NCBI RefSeq assembly: GCF_030819275.1
Contig: NZ_JAUTBL010000002.1
Coordinates: 1,428,501-1,492,500, forward strand
Origin: Agrobacterium larrymoorei
GTDB taxonomy: Bacteria > Pseudomonadota > Alphaproteobacteria > Rhizobiales > Rhizobiaceae
Direction of reading: 5' to 3'
Length of the DNA: 64,000 nt
Part shown: positions 27,638 to 37,758 of the stretch, in pieces
Layout of the letters: each line of letters begins with the position of its first letter
How positions within the stretch are numbered: the first letter of the stretch is position 1
Notes under the pieces: generated by a model
Databases searched by the model: none
What the model was told of the DNA's origin: nothing
What the model saw: only the letters and a program-made list of their open reading frames with translations
Position numbers and translations under genes: made by a program

Positions 27638-29085
27638 CAGCAACGATTCTCGTAGCCGATGATGATGCGGCTATCCGCACCGTTCTGAACCAGGCGCTGA
27701 GCCGCGCCGGTTACGATGTGCGCATCACGTCCAATGCCGCCACGCTATGGCGTTGGGTCTCGGCGGGCGAGGGCGACCTTGTCATTACCGATGTGGTCAT
27801 GCCGGACGAAAACGCCTTCGACCTGCTGCCACGCATCAAAAAGGCGCGGCCTGAGCTTCCGGTTCTGGTTATGAGTGCTCAGAACACGTTCATGACCGCG
27901 ATCAAGGCGTCCGAGAAGGGCGCTTATGATTACCTGCCGAAGCCTTTCGACCTGACGGAATTGATCGCCATCATAGGCCGCGCGCTCTCGGAGCCGAAAC
28001 GCAAGCCTGCGAAGCTCGATGACGACATGCAGGATGGCATGCCGCTGGTCGGCCGTTCAGCAGCGATGCAGGAAATCTACCGCGTGCTGGCCCGTCTGAT
28101 GCAGACGGATCTGACGCTCATGATTACCGGCGAGTCCGGGACGGGCAAGGAGCTGGTAGCGCGTGCGCTGCATGATTACGGCAAGCGACGCAATGGCCCC
28201 TTCGTCGCCATCAACATGGCGGCTATCCCACGCGACCTGATCGAATCCGAACTTTTCGGCCACGAGAAGGGCGCTTTCACCGGCGCACAGAACCGCTCAA
28301 CCGGCCGTTTCGAACAGGCCGAGGGTGGCACTCTGTTTCTCGATGAAATCGGCGACATGCCGATGGATGCGCAGACCCGTCTCCTGCGAGTCTTGCAGCA
28401 GGGCGAATATACGACCGTGGGCGGGCGCACGCCAATCCGCACCGATGTCCGCATCGTAGCCGCGACAAACAAGGATCTGAAGCAGTCGATCAACCAGGGT
28501 CTTTTCCGTGAAGACCTCTATTATCGTCTGAACGTCGTTCCGCTGCGCCTGCCGCCGCTTCGCGATCGCGCCGAGGATATTCCCGACCTCGTGCGTCACT
28601 TTATCCAGACCGGTGAGAAGGAAGGTCTTGAGGGCAAGCGTTTCGAGGGTGAGGCGCTGGAGTTGATGAAGGCCTACGCCTGGCCCGGCAACGTTCGCGA
28701 ACTTGAGAACCTGATCCGCCGCCTCATGGCGCTCTATCCGCAGGAAGTCATCACCCGCGAAATCATCGAGCAGGAGCTTCAGTCTGACGTTCCCGATAGC
28801 CCTATCGACCGAACGACCGTTCGCAGCGGCAACCTGACGATCTCGCAGGCGGTGGAAGAGAATATGCGGGAATATTTCTCGAGCTTCGGCGAAAACCTTC
28901 CGCCACCCGGCCTCTACGACCGCGTGCTGCATGAGATGGAATATCCGCTGATTCTCGCAGCGCTGACCGCAACACGCGGAAACCAGATCAAGGCGGCAGA
29001 CCTGCTCGGCCTCAATCGTAATACGCTTAGGAAAAAGATCCGCGAACTCGGCGTTTCCGTGTATCGCAGCTCTCGTACCACCTGA
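27634..29085 (+). CDS. ntrC: Nitrogen regulator NtrC (sigma-54 activator)
   Basis: A 483-aa protein: receiver domain with Asp53 ([10 protein letters not shown]), an AAA+ domain with Walker A GESGTGKE, the sigma-54 loop GAFTGA (in [10 protein letters not shown]), Walker [12 protein letters not shown], and a C-terminal Fis-type HTH ([20 protein letters not shown]). All elements for sigma-54 activation are intact, unlike in NtrX from the same cluster. Confidence 0.97.
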   Translation: MTATILVADDDAAIRTVLNQALSRAGYDVRITSNAATLWRWVSAGEGDLVITDVVMPDENAFDLLPRIKKARPELPVLVMSAQNTFMTAIKASEKGAYDYLPKPFDLTELIAIIGRALSEPKRKPAKLDDDMQDGMPLVGRSAAMQEIYRVLARLMQTDLTLMITGESGTGKELVARALHDYGKRRNGPFVAINMAAIPRDLIESELFGHEKGAFTGAQNRSTGRFEQAEGGTLFLDEIGDMPMDAQTRLLRVLQQGEYTTVGGRTPIRTDVRIVAATNKDLKQSINQGLFREDLYYRLNVVPLRLPPLRDRAEDIPDLVRHFIQTGEKEGLEGKRFEGEALELMKAYAWPGNVRELENLIRRLMALYPQEVITREIIEQELQSDVPDSPIDRTTVRSGNLTISQAVEENMREYFSSFGENLPPPGLYDRVLHEMEYPLILAALTATRGNQIKAADLLGLNRNTLRKKIRELGVSVYRSSRTT

Positions 29086-29090
29086 GGATA

Positions 29091-29112
29091 TTGACAATAC
29101 GACGATCGTCGT
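29091..29112 (+). promoter_or_regulatory. Candidate ntrYX promoter/operator with palindrome
   Basis: A TTGACA hexamer at 29091-29096 is followed by a perfect 14-bp palindrome, ACGACGATCGTCGT (29099-29112). No good -10 box stands at 17 bases, so promoter identity is weak. The palindrome lies in the 149-base gap between ntrC and ntrY. Confidence 0.35.
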
Positions 29113-29234
29113 TGCATTTTCGCCACAAACTGTTGCTTGAAAAACACTGTGACATCATAGATTCGCCATCTCGCGAAAATTGATGTCGGGCTGTGGCGTT
29201 GCTGCTGATCTCGGCGGCTTGGGATTGATGATCA

Positions 29235-31499
29235 ATGCGTAAACCTGTCGCCGAAGGAAGAGCCGACGACCAAGCGGCGGGCATGGTGATAGCCGACCGA
29301 CGGATGTCGTTTGCGCTACCGGGTCTTGTTCTCGCTGGCGTAGCGCTGATCTGTGCCATCGTCACGCTGATCGTGCTGCTCGGACTGACACCGATCGCGC
29401 CGACCTCGAATGTCGTCATCGCCTCGGTCGTCATCAATTCCATCTTCGTCATTGGCCTGATGTATCTCATCGGCCGCGAAATCAGCCGGCTCTTGAAAGC
29501 GCGCCGTAAGGGTAGGGCTGCGGCGCGCCTGCATGTGCGCATCGTCGTGCTGTTCTCCATCGTCGCCATTACGCCAGCCGTTCTCGTGGCGATCTTCGCA
29601 AGTCTGACGCTGAATGTGGGGCTTGATCGCTGGTTTGCGCTGCGCACCCAGGCAATCGTCGATTCGTCCAGCAATATCGCCCAGGCCTATATGCTGGAAA
29701 ATGCCGGTTATCTTCAGGGCCAGACGCTCTCCATGGCGACCGATCTCGACCGCAACCGCGCACTTTTCTATCTCGACCGCACAGGCTTCGTCGATCTCAT
29801 GACGCGCCAGGCAAAAGGCCGCGGCATGCTCGGCGCCTTTCTCGTCCAGGCGGATGGCGATGCCGTCGTGCAGGCCGATATCACCACTGAACGCCCTCTG
29901 CCGGCAATCCCTGCGGATGCTTTGGAAAAGGCCGCGGCTGGCCAGCCAACGCTTATTCCGCCAGGCGTTACCAATCTCGTTGGTGCCATCATCAAGCTTG
30001 AGGGGATTGGCGGAACGTTCCTCTATACGGTGCGCGCCGTCGACCCCAAGGTGATGTCGGCTATGCGGCTGATGGAGGAGAACCGCGCGGAATATAAGGC
30101 GATGGAATCCGGCCGCGCGCCGTTGCAGATCGCCTTTGCCATTCTCTATCTCGGCTTTGCGCTGATCGTGCTTCTCGCCGCAATCTGGACGGCGATCGCG
30201 GTCGCCGACCGTATCGTTCGCCCGATCCGTCTGCTCATCAGCGCCGCTGACAGTGTAGCAACCGGCAACCTGCATGTGCTGGTGCCGGTGCGCGCCATCG
30301 ACGGCGACGTTGGCCGCCTGTCGCGAACCTTCAACAAGATGATTTCCGAAATCCGCAGCCAGCAGGAGGAGATCATCGAGGCGAAGGACGATATCGATGA
30401 TCGCCGCCGCTTCATCGAAGCGGTGCTCTCCGGTGTCACGGCCGCCGTGATCGGCGTCGATGAGAACCGGGTGATCACCATCGTCAATCCTTCAGCGGAA
30501 GAGTTTCTTGCTCTTCCTTCCTCTGAGCTTGTCGGTGCTCCGCTCTCCGTGGCAGCACCCGAGATCGAGCATGTGCTGGCGGAAGCGTCGGCATCCGGCC
30601 GTGCGGATTTCCGTCAGCAGATCAACATCATGCGCCGCGGTAAGGAACGCACCTTGAGCGTTCAGGTCACGCGCGAGGACGCCCGTGATGGCCGCGAGTC
30701 TCATGTCATCACTCTCGACGACATCACCGATCTCGTCATCGCTCAGCGCTCGACCGCCTGGTCGGATGTGGCACGACGTATTGCGCACGAGATCAAGAAC
30801 CCGTTGACGCCGATCCAGCTCTCTGCGGAGCGCATCAAGCGCCGCTTTGGCAAGCAGATCGACGACAGCGACCGCGCGGTATTCGATCAGTGTACTGACA
30901 CCATCGTTCGTCAGGTTGGCGATATTGGCCGGATGGTTGATGAGTTCTCGGCCTTTGCCCGCATGCCGAAGCCGACCAAGGAACGATCCGATCTGCGCGG
31001 CGTGCTCAAGGATGCGACCTTCCTCAGAGAGATGGGTGCGAGCCACGTGAGTTTCGAAACTGCACTGGGTGACAAGCCTCTGGAAGGCATGTTCGACTCC
31101 CGCATGCTCGGTCAGGCGTTTGGCAATCTCATCAAGAATGCGACCGAGGCGATCGAGTCCGTCGATCCTGCTGAAAAGCGTGATGGCCGCATCTTGGTCC
31201 GTGCGGATTTTGACGAAGCAAACAACAGGTTCGTAGTCGACGTCATCGATAATGGCAGAGGCCTGCCGGTCGAGAACCGTCACCGTATTCTCGAACCTTA
31301 TATGACGATGCGCGACAAAGGCACAGGGCTTGGTCTCGCCATCGTCAAGAAGATCATTGAAGAACACGGCGGTCATCTTGAGTTGCATGATGCCCCCGCC
31401 GATTTCGATCATGGCCACGGTGCCATGATCAGGGTGCTGCTCCCGCGTGTCGAAGCGGTTGGCAGCGAAACTGACAAGGAAGTTGCATATGGCATCTGA
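29235..31499 (+). CDS. ntrY: Membrane sensor histidine kinase NtrY
   Basis: A 754-aa kinase. Membrane segments near 30-55, 60-80, 100-120 and 300-325 enclose a periplasmic sensing region (about 125-300). HAMP and PAS domains follow, then the HisKA motif [16 protein letters not shown] with His518, and an ATPase domain with FGNLIKNATEAIE, DNGRGLP and GTGLGLAIV. It pairs with NtrX, whose gene starts within its last 11 bases. Confidence 0.96.
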   Translation: MRKPVAEGRADDQAAGMVIADRRMSFALPGLVLAGVALICAIVTLIVLLGLTPIAPTSNVVIASVVINSIFVIGLMYLIGREISRLLKARRKGRAAARLHVRIVVLFSIVAITPAVLVAIFASLTLNVGLDRWFALRTQAIVDSSSNIAQAYMLENAGYLQGQTLSMATDLDRNRALFYLDRTGFVDLMTRQAKGRGMLGAFLVQADGDAVVQADITTERPLPAIPADALEKAAAGQPTLIPPGVTNLVGAIIKLEGIGGTFLYTVRAVDPKVMSAMRLMEENRAEYKAMESGRAPLQIAFAILYLGFALIVLLAAIWTAIAVADRIVRPIRLLISAADSVATGNLHVLVPVRAIDGDVGRLSRTFNKMISEIRSQQEEIIEAKDDIDDRRRFIEAVLSGVTAAVIGVDENRVITIVNPSAEEFLALPSSELVGAPLSVAAPEIEHVLAEASASGRADFRQQINIMRRGKERTLSVQVTREDARDGRESHVITLDDITDLVIAQRSTAWSDVARRIAHEIKNPLTPIQLSAERIKRRFGKQIDDSDRAVFDQCTDTIVRQVGDIGRMVDEFSAFARMPKPTKERSDLRGVLKDATFLREMGASHVSFETALGDKPLEGMFDSRMLGQAFGNLIKNATEAIESVDPAEKRDGRILVRADFDEANNRFVVDVIDNGRGLPVENRHRILEPYMTMRDKGTGLGLAIVKKIIEEHGGHLELHDAPADFDHGHGAMIRVLLPRVEAVGSETDKEVAYGI

Positions 31500-32853
31500 T
31501 ATTCTGGTCGTCGACGACGAGGCCGACATCCGTGAGATCGTTGCGGGCATTCTGTCTGATGAGGGTCACGAAACCCGCATGGCGCATGATAGCGACAGCG
31601 CGCTGGCTGCCATTTCCGAACGCGTTCCGCGATTGATCTTTCTTGATATCTGGATGCAGGGAAGCAAGCTGGATGGTCTGGCGCTTCTCGATGAAATCAA
31701 AAACCGCCATCCCGACTTGCCTGTGGTGATGATTTCTGGTCACGGTAACATCGAGACGGCAGTCAATGCGATCAAGCGTGGTGCTTTCGACTTCATCGAG
31801 AAGCCGTTCAAGGCTGACCGTCTGATTCTGATTGCCGAACGAGCGCTGGAAAACTCCAAGCTGAAGCGCGAGGTTCAGGAGCTAAAAAAGCGGACTGGCG
31901 ACGCCGTTGAACTGGTCGGGGCGTCTCTGGCCGTTTCGCAGCTGCGCCAGACGATCGATCGCGTCGCGCCCACCAACAGCCGCATCATGATCCTCGGCCC
32001 CTCCGGCTCCGGCAAAGAGCTTGTGGCGCGCATGATCCACAAGAAGTCGTCGCGGGCGACGGGACCCTTTGTGGCGCTGAATGCGGCCACAATCACGCCG
32101 GAGCGCATGGAGATCGCGCTTTTCGGCACAGAAGGACTGCCTGGACAGCCACGCAAAGTCGGTGCGCTGGAAGAGGCGCATCGCGGCGTTCTCTATCTCG
32201 ATGAAGTCGGCGAAATGCCGCGCGAGACGCAGAACAAGATTCTGCGCGTGCTGGTCGATCAGCAGTTCGAGCGCGTCGGCGGCGGCAAGCGGGTCAAGGT
32301 CGATGTTCGCATTATTTCCTCGACCGCACTCAATCTCGAGAACCTGATCTCCGAGGGACTTTTTCGCGAGGATCTCTACCACCGTCTCGCCGTTGTCCCG
32401 GTCAAGGTTCCGGCTCTGTCCGAGCGTCGCGAGGATATTCCGTTTCTGGTGGACATGTTCATCCGCCAGATTTCGGAACAGGCAGGCATTCGTCCGCGCA
32501 AGATCGGCGACGACGCCATGGCCGTTCTGCAAACGCATGATTGGCCGGGCAACATTCGGCAGCTTCGCAACAACATCGAACGCCTGATGATCCTTGCCCG
32601 TCCGGAAGGTGGCGACACGTCGATTACTGCGGACATGCTGCCGTCCGATATTGGCGACATGCTGCCGAAGATTGCCGCACAGGGTGATCAGCACATCATG
32701 ACGCTTCCTCTCCGTGAGGCGCGCGAAATGTTCGAGCGTGATTATCTTGTGGCACAGATCAACCGCTTCGGCGGCAACATTTCCCGCACGGCGGAGTTTG
32801 TCGGCATGGAGCGCTCGGCCCTGCACCGTAAGCTCAAGTCGCTCGGCGTCTGA
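31489..32853 (+). CDS. ntrX: Response regulator NtrX
   Basis: A 454-aa protein: receiver with Asp53 (FLDIWMQGSK), AAA+ domain with Walker A GPSGSGKE and Walker B VLYLDEVGEMP, and a Fis-type HTH (GNISRTAEFVGMERSALHRK). The GAFTGA loop is missing; the corresponding stretch reads FGTEGLPGQPRKVGALEEA. The start is ATG at 31489, overlapping ntrY by 11 bases; an in-frame start at 31447 would be deep in ntrY. Confidence 0.95.
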   Translation: MASDILVVDDEADIREIVAGILSDEGHETRMAHDSDSALAAISERVPRLIFLDIWMQGSKLDGLALLDEIKNRHPDLPVVMISGHGNIETAVNAIKRGAFDFIEKPFKADRLILIAERALENSKLKREVQELKKRTGDAVELVGASLAVSQLRQTIDRVAPTNSRIMILGPSGSGKELVARMIHKKSSRATGPFVALNAATITPERMEIALFGTEGLPGQPRKVGALEEAHRGVLYLDEVGEMPRETQNKILRVLVDQQFERVGGGKRVKVDVRIISSTALNLENLISEGLFREDLYHRLAVVPVKVPALSERREDIPFLVDMFIRQISEQAGIRPRKIGDDAMAVLQTHDWPGNIRQLRNNIERLMILARPEGGDTSITADMLPSDIGDMLPKIAAQGDQHIMTLPLREAREMFERDYLVAQINRFGGNISRTAEFVGMERSALHRKLKSLGV

Positions 32854-32902
32854 CAGTTATGCGCTCAACGGGTTTTATGAATAAGCTCGGAGAGGGCGGT
32901 GC

Positions 32903-34279
32903 ATGAAGGTCATTATTTGCGGCGCGGGGCAGGTGGGTTACGGCATCGCCGAACAGCTGTCGCGTGAGGACAATGAGGTTTCGGTCATCGATACCTCCGC
33001 CGCCCTTATCTCCGCGATCACTGAGACGCTCGATGTTCGTGGCTATGTCGGCCATGGCTCGCATCCGGATGTCTTGGCGAAAGCTGGGGCCGATCAGGCC
33101 GACATGATTATTGCCGTCACCCTCTATGACGAGATCAACATCGTCGCCTGCGAGGTCGCGCACGCTCTCTTCAGTGTACCCACCAAGATTGCCCGCATCC
33201 GCGATCAGAGCTATCTGGCTCCTGAATATGGCGACCTGTTCAGCCGCGAAAACATGTCCATCGATGTGACCATCTCTCCAGAGATTGAAGTCGGTAAGAT
33301 GGTCCTCCGGCGCATTGCTTTTCCAGGCGCCACCGACGTGGTCCGCTTTGCCGATGACAATGTCTATATGCTGGCAATCGAGTGCATGGAGGATTGCCCG
33401 GTCGTCAACACGCCGCTGCAGCAGTTGAGCCAACTCTTCCCCGATCTGATTGCAACTGTCGTTGGTGTGTTCCGCAACGGTCACTTGAAGTCGGTCGACT
33501 CCTCCGAACAACTGCGCACCGGCGACCTTGCCTATGTCATCTGCCAACGCCAGCACGCCCGCCGCACACTCGGGCTGTTCGGTCATGTGGAGAAAGAGGC
33601 AAGCAGGATCGTCATCGCCGGCGGTGGCAATATCGGCCAATATGTTGCGCGTTCCATCGAGGAACTGCAACCGAAGACTCGGGTCAAGATCATCGAGTTC
33701 GATCGCGACAAGGCGATCGCAGCTTCTGAAAATCTCAACTCGACGATCGTGCTGCATGGCTCGGTCCTTGACCAGAAAATCCTTCACCAGGCCGATATTC
33801 AGGATGCCGACCTGATCGTTACGCTCACCAACAACGACCAGACCAATATTCTGGGCGCAGTCATGGCAAAGCAGATGGGCTGCAAATCGAACCTTGCTTT
33901 GCTGAATGCCACCTCCTTCCACGATGCAGCCAAGTCGCTGGCGCTCGACGCATACATCAACCCCCGGGCGGTGACGATTTCACGGGTGTTGCAGCATGTG
34001 CGCAAGGGCCGCATCCGCTCCGTCTATGCGGTGCAGCGCGGTAACGGTGAGATCATCGAAGCCGAAGCTCTGGAGACGTCTCCGCTCGTCGGCCAGGCGC
34101 TTCGCGAGATCGATCTTCCTGAAGGTATCCGCATCGGGGCAGTTTATCGTGACAAGACGGTTTTGCGGCCAGATGGCAACATGAAGATCAAAGCGAAGGA
34201 CCGTGTCATTCTCTTTGCATCGGCAGATTCGGTACGCGATGTGGAGCAGCTCTTCAGGGTGTCGCTGCAATATTTCTAA
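32903..34279 (+). CDS. trkA: Trk potassium uptake regulatory subunit
   Basis: A 458-aa cytoplasmic protein made of two RCK repeats. Nucleotide-binding motifs are ICGAGQVGYGIAEQLS (about 3-18) and IAGGGNIGQYVARS in the second half. It gates the TrkH/G potassium channel, for which no gene is seen here. It is 49 bases after ntrX, a placement that recurs in rhizobia, so it may share its transcript. Confidence 0.96.
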   Translation: MKVIICGAGQVGYGIAEQLSREDNEVSVIDTSAALISAITETLDVRGYVGHGSHPDVLAKAGADQADMIIAVTLYDEINIVACEVAHALFSVPTKIARIRDQSYLAPEYGDLFSRENMSIDVTISPEIEVGKMVLRRIAFPGATDVVRFADDNVYMLAIECMEDCPVVNTPLQQLSQLFPDLIATVVGVFRNGHLKSVDSSEQLRTGDLAYVICQRQHARRTLGLFGHVEKEASRIVIAGGGNIGQYVARSIEELQPKTRVKIIEFDRDKAIAASENLNSTIVLHGSVLDQKILHQADIQDADLIVTLTNNDQTNILGAVMAKQMGCKSNLALLNATSFHDAAKSLALDAYINPRAVTISRVLQHVRKGRIRSVYAVQRGNGEIIEAEALETSPLVGQALREIDLPEGIRIGAVYRDKTVLRPDGNMKIKAKDRVILFASADSVRDVEQLFRVSLQYF

Positions 34280-34466
34280 TTTATCGAGAAACGTACCATC
34301 TTGGCAAGCTGGCAAAAAATGGAGTGAGTTTTTCGACATTGCGGAACAGAGCGTGATTTGATACCAGAGTTTCACCCAATGGCAGGGGGCACGGCCAGCG
34401 GGATAGCATTATTGATTGTTTGATTTCCCGGTCTCCCATCCGGGCAAAAAAGAAAGAAGCGGCGCT

Positions 34467-34709
34467 ATGGCGGAACGTTCTCAAAACCTGCAAGACCTTT
34501 TCCTCAACACCGTTCGTAAGCAGAAGATTTCGTTGACGATTTTCCTCATCAACGGCGTCAAGCTGACAGGTGTTGTTACGTCTTTCGACAACTTCTGCGT
34601 GCTCCTGCGCCGCGATGGACATTCGCAGCTCGTCTACAAGCATGCGATCTCCACCATCATGCCTGGTCAGCCCATGCAGATGTTCGAGACCGAAGAAGGC
34701 GCGGCCTGA
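34467..34709 (+). CDS. hfq: RNA chaperone Hfq
   Basis: An 80-aa protein that forms a hexamer and pairs small RNAs with messengers. The Sm1 region ([12 protein letters not shown]... [12 protein letters not shown]) and Sm2 region ([10 protein letters not shown]) are intact, and the C-terminal tail is short (METEEGAA type). The ATG at 34467 is preceded by AAGAAAG; an in-frame start 51 bases upstream at 34416 is less likely. A strong terminator follows. Confidence 0.98.
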   Translation: MAERSQNLQDLFLNTVRKQKISLTIFLINGVKLTGVVTSFDNFCVLLRRDGHSQLVYKHAISTIMPGQPMQMFETEEGAA

Positions 34710-34755
34710 TTCTTCGTTTCTAAGACGTAACCGATCTCTCGTCCTGCAGCGATGG

Positions 34756-34789
34756 ACAACGGAACTCACGATCGAGCTCCGTTGTTTTT
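34756..34789 (+). terminator. Terminator after hfq
   Basis: ACAACGGAACTC (34756-34767), loop ACGATC, GAGCTCCGTTGT (34774-34785), then TTTT. A 12-bp stem with one G-U pair. It separates hfq from hflX, so hflX needs read-through or its own promoter. Confidence 0.92.
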
Positions 34790-34843
34790 GTCGTGTAGCT
34801 GCCTATATTTTAAACTGGCACCAGCAACTGAAAGGGCCAGCAC

Positions 34844-36235
34844 ATTTCTACACGCGATACGTCGAATGAATCCATCATTCCTGAGCTTGAAAAGCGCCGC
34901 GACGACATGCGCGCGGTCGTCCTCGTCCCGCAGCTGAAGCAGCAGCGTGACCATCGCGAGGCGACTGCGACGGCGCCCCTGCGGTCGATGGAGGCGAAGC
35001 TCGAAGAAGCAAAAGGTCTGGCGCTGGCCATTGACCTCACCGTTACACAAGGGCTGATCGTCCCCGTCAGCCAGCCGCGCCCTGCGACATTGTTCGGCAC
35101 CGGTAAGATCGAAGAGATCGGTCATCTGCTCGATGAAACGGATGCAGGTCTGGTGATTGTCGATCACCCTTTGACGCCGGTTCAGCAACGCAATCTTGAA
35201 AAGCAGTGGAATTCCAAGGTAATCGACCGGACGGGTCTCATCCTTGAAATTTTCGGACGCCGCGCCTCGACAAAGGAAGGCACACTGCAGGTCGATCTTG
35301 CCCACCTCAATTACCAGAAGGGCCGCCTTGTCAGAAGCTGGACCCACCTTGAGCGTCAGCGCGGCGGCGCGGGCTTCATGGGTGGTCCGGGTGAAACGCA
35401 GATCGAAGCGGATAGGCGTCTTCTTCAAGAGCGCATCGTGCGTCTCGAGCGGGAGCTGGAGCAGGTGGTGCGCACCCGCCAATTGCACCGCGCCAAGCGT
35501 CGCAAGGTGCCGCATCCGATCGTCGCGCTGGTCGGATATACCAACGCCGGAAAGTCGACGCTATTCAATCGTATCACGGGTGCGGGCGTCCTGGCGGAAG
35601 ACATGCTGTTTGCCACGCTGGATCCCACGCTTCGCCGTATGAAGCTGCCACATGGACGAACCGTCATCCTGTCCGATACGGTCGGTTTCATCTCCGACCT
35701 GCCGACCCACTTGGTTGCCGCCTTCCGCGCAACCCTGGAAGAGGTGCTGGAAGCAGATCTGGTTCTGCATGTGCGCGATATGTCGGATCCCGACAATGCG
35801 GCACAGGCCGGTGACGTCATGCGCATTCTTGGCGATCTCGGCATCGACGAAAAGGTCGCTGAGGAGCGGATCATCGAGGTCTGGAACAAGGTGGACCGGC
35901 TGGAGCCGGAAGCCCATGACGCCATCATGCAGAAAGCAGAGGGCCGGGCCAATGTCCGTGCCGTCTCCGCACTGACAGGCGAGGGTGTCGATGCGCTGAT
36001 GGACGATATCTCGATTCGCCTGTCGGGCGTTCTGACGGAAACCACGATCGTTTTGAGCATCGATCAATTGCCGCTCCTGTCCTGGGTTTATGACAACGCC
36101 ATCGTCGATGGACGCAAGGACCGAGAAGACGGTTCGGTGGCGCTCGACATTCGCCTCTCGGGAGAGCAGGGGGCAGCGCTGGAGCGGAAGCTCGGACTGG
36201 GCACTAAGCCACAGGCGGAAGACTGGGAGCGGTGA
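34844..36235 (+). CDS. hflX: GTPase HflX, probably starting at an ATT codon
   Basis: A ribosome-associated GTPase that splits stalled 70S ribosomes. G motifs are visible: GYTNAGKST, DTVGFISDLP, NKVD and SALTGEG. The first ATG in frame is at 34907 (442 aa) but has no clear ribosome binding site. The frame is open upstream to a TGA at 34829-34831, and an ATT at 34844 lies seven bases after AAAGGG (34831-34836). This would add 21 residues, TRDTSNESIIPELEKRRDD in effect. No ATG, GTG or TTG lies in this extension. I report the ATT start as likely but unproven; 34907 is the conservative choice. Confidence 0.93.
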   Translation: MSTRDTSNESIIPELEKRRDDMRAVVLVPQLKQQRDHREATATAPLRSMEAKLEEAKGLALAIDLTVTQGLIVPVSQPRPATLFGTGKIEEIGHLLDETDAGLVIVDHPLTPVQQRNLEKQWNSKVIDRTGLILEIFGRRASTKEGTLQVDLAHLNYQKGRLVRSWTHLERQRGGAGFMGGPGETQIEADRRLLQERIVRLERELEQVVRTRQLHRAKRRKVPHPIVALVGYTNAGKSTLFNRITGAGVLAEDMLFATLDPTLRRMKLPHGRTVILSDTVGFISDLPTHLVAAFRATLEEVLEADLVLHVRDMSDPDNAAQAGDVMRILGDLGIDEKVAEERIIEVWNKVDRLEPEAHDAIMQKAEGRANVRAVSALTGEGVDALMDDISIRLSGVLTETTIVLSIDQLPLLSWVYDNAIVDGRKDREDGSVALDIRLSGEQGAALERKLGLGTKPQAEDWER

Positions 36236-36466
36236 GCGATATCCCGCTGCAATCCGTCGCGTAAGGCATTTTGCGGTTTTACAATATGACGCGGGGTGAA
36301 ACAAAAACTTGAAGCGTGGACGAGGAAATGAAAGATCGCAGCACGCTTTATAAGCAGCATCGCATATCATCTATGTCCTCCGTCCCGCCCTATTTTGAAA
36401 AATGTCAAAGTTGGTGGTGCTCAGTAGGTGATAGTCGTGTAGCGGATATGATGTGAGCCGATATTG

Positions 36467-37648
36467 ATGTTGCCAGAATTAGATCTTCCAACTGTTCTTA
36501 TTCTTCATAAGCTTTCATTTGTCGTCGCCGGCCTTTGCTTCATTTACGTTCGTTCTCAGTCACGGGAAAGTGTGGGCCTGGGGCTTTTGGCGATCGGTTT
36601 CTTCCTTGTCGCCATGGCTTCGATCCTCGTTGGGGTTGGATTTTTCCTTCCAGGGCGTGAATATCTTTTCGCCATGGCGGGGATGTTTGCCGGCCTCGTG
36701 GGATATGCGGTCTTTTGGCTTGGAATGTGCCGCATCAGCAGGCAGAGAAAGGGAAATCGCGAATGGCTCGTCTTGACCCTTCCAGTGGTGGTCTGCCTGG
36801 TGCTGATTGCCACCGGCCTCTATGACTCGCCCCATAGCCGAACAATTGCCTTCCAGACCACGACCGCATCACTGCTTTTCGCGTCTGCGCTGACGGTTCG
36901 CGCCGACAATGTCACGGAGCCGCTCCCCGTCAGAAAGCCCTTAGCGGTGTCGATCATCATCGCAGCTGTTCTCACACTGCTTGTCGCAGTCGGGGTGGCT
37001 TTTCCGTTGACGGCGATCAACATCGCGCGAAACGCATTTTTTGCCTCCATCATCTGTCATTTTGCGATTGCGTTCTTCGTCATGGCACTCGTCAAGGAAC
37101 GGACCGAAGAGCGGTTGAGGGGCTTGGTCGGGCTCGACGTGTTGACGGGCGTGCCGAACCGGCACTCCTTCAGTTCCAGGCTTCCCGAAACTGTTCGATA
37201 CGGCGATGCGATCGTTATGATCGACATAGACCACTTCAAGCGCATCAATGACAATTTCGGCCATCTCGCTGGCGATGAAATACTGGCACGCGTGGCACGA
37301 GAACTCTTCACCCGTATTCGTCCGGTCGATAGCTTCGCCCGCTTTGGTGGAGAGGAGTTCATCCTGTATCAGCCAGATATCGGCAAGGACGAGGCGGTTG
37401 CTTTTGCCGGTACGCTGCAGAATGTCGTCAGTTCGATTACATACCGCATGGACGATCAAACCGTGGTCGCGACCTTGAGTATGGGTATTGCTGTCTGCGA
37501 CGAGAAGACCAGCACCGCGATGTCGCTTATAAAGAAGGCGGATATGGCGCTTTATGCGTCGAAAGCATCCGGCCGTGACCGTTTGACGCTGTATCGTGCT
37601 GAAGACTTCGTCGATGGGCAGGTGCAGCAGCGAAGCAACTACACCTGA
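36467..37648 (+). CDS. Membrane diguanylate cyclase (GGDEF)
   Basis: A 393-aa protein with about six to seven membrane segments in the first 210 residues, then a GGDEF domain with RFGGEEF as the active site and RPVD five residues before it as the inhibitory I-site. It should make c-di-GMP and be product-inhibited. TTG at 36464 and ATG at 36467 are both possible. The input signal is not evident. Confidence 0.92.
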   Translation: MLPELDLPTVLILHKLSFVVAGLCFIYVRSQSRESVGLGLLAIGFFLVAMASILVGVGFFLPGREYLFAMAGMFAGLVGYAVFWLGMCRISRQRKGNREWLVLTLPVVVCLVLIATGLYDSPHSRTIAFQTTTASLLFASALTVRADNVTEPLPVRKPLAVSIIIAAVLTLLVAVGVAFPLTAINIARNAFFASIICHFAIAFFVMALVKERTEERLRGLVGLDVLTGVPNRHSFSSRLPETVRYGDAIVMIDIDHFKRINDNFGHLAGDEILARVARELFTRIRPVDSFARFGGEEFILYQPDIGKDEAVAFAGTLQNVVSSITYRMDDQTVVATLSMGIAVCDEKTSTAMSLIKKADMALYASKASGRDRLTLYRAEDFVDGQVQQRSNYT

Positions 37649-37758
37649 AGAAAGTCTTGCGGCCCAGAGGCAAAGTATTCGAAGGAACAAGAGCTTAGGG
37701 CGCGCGGAGTAAGTCTGAAGCTATCGAAACGCACGCGAATGGAGCGGCAGTCTTCCGA

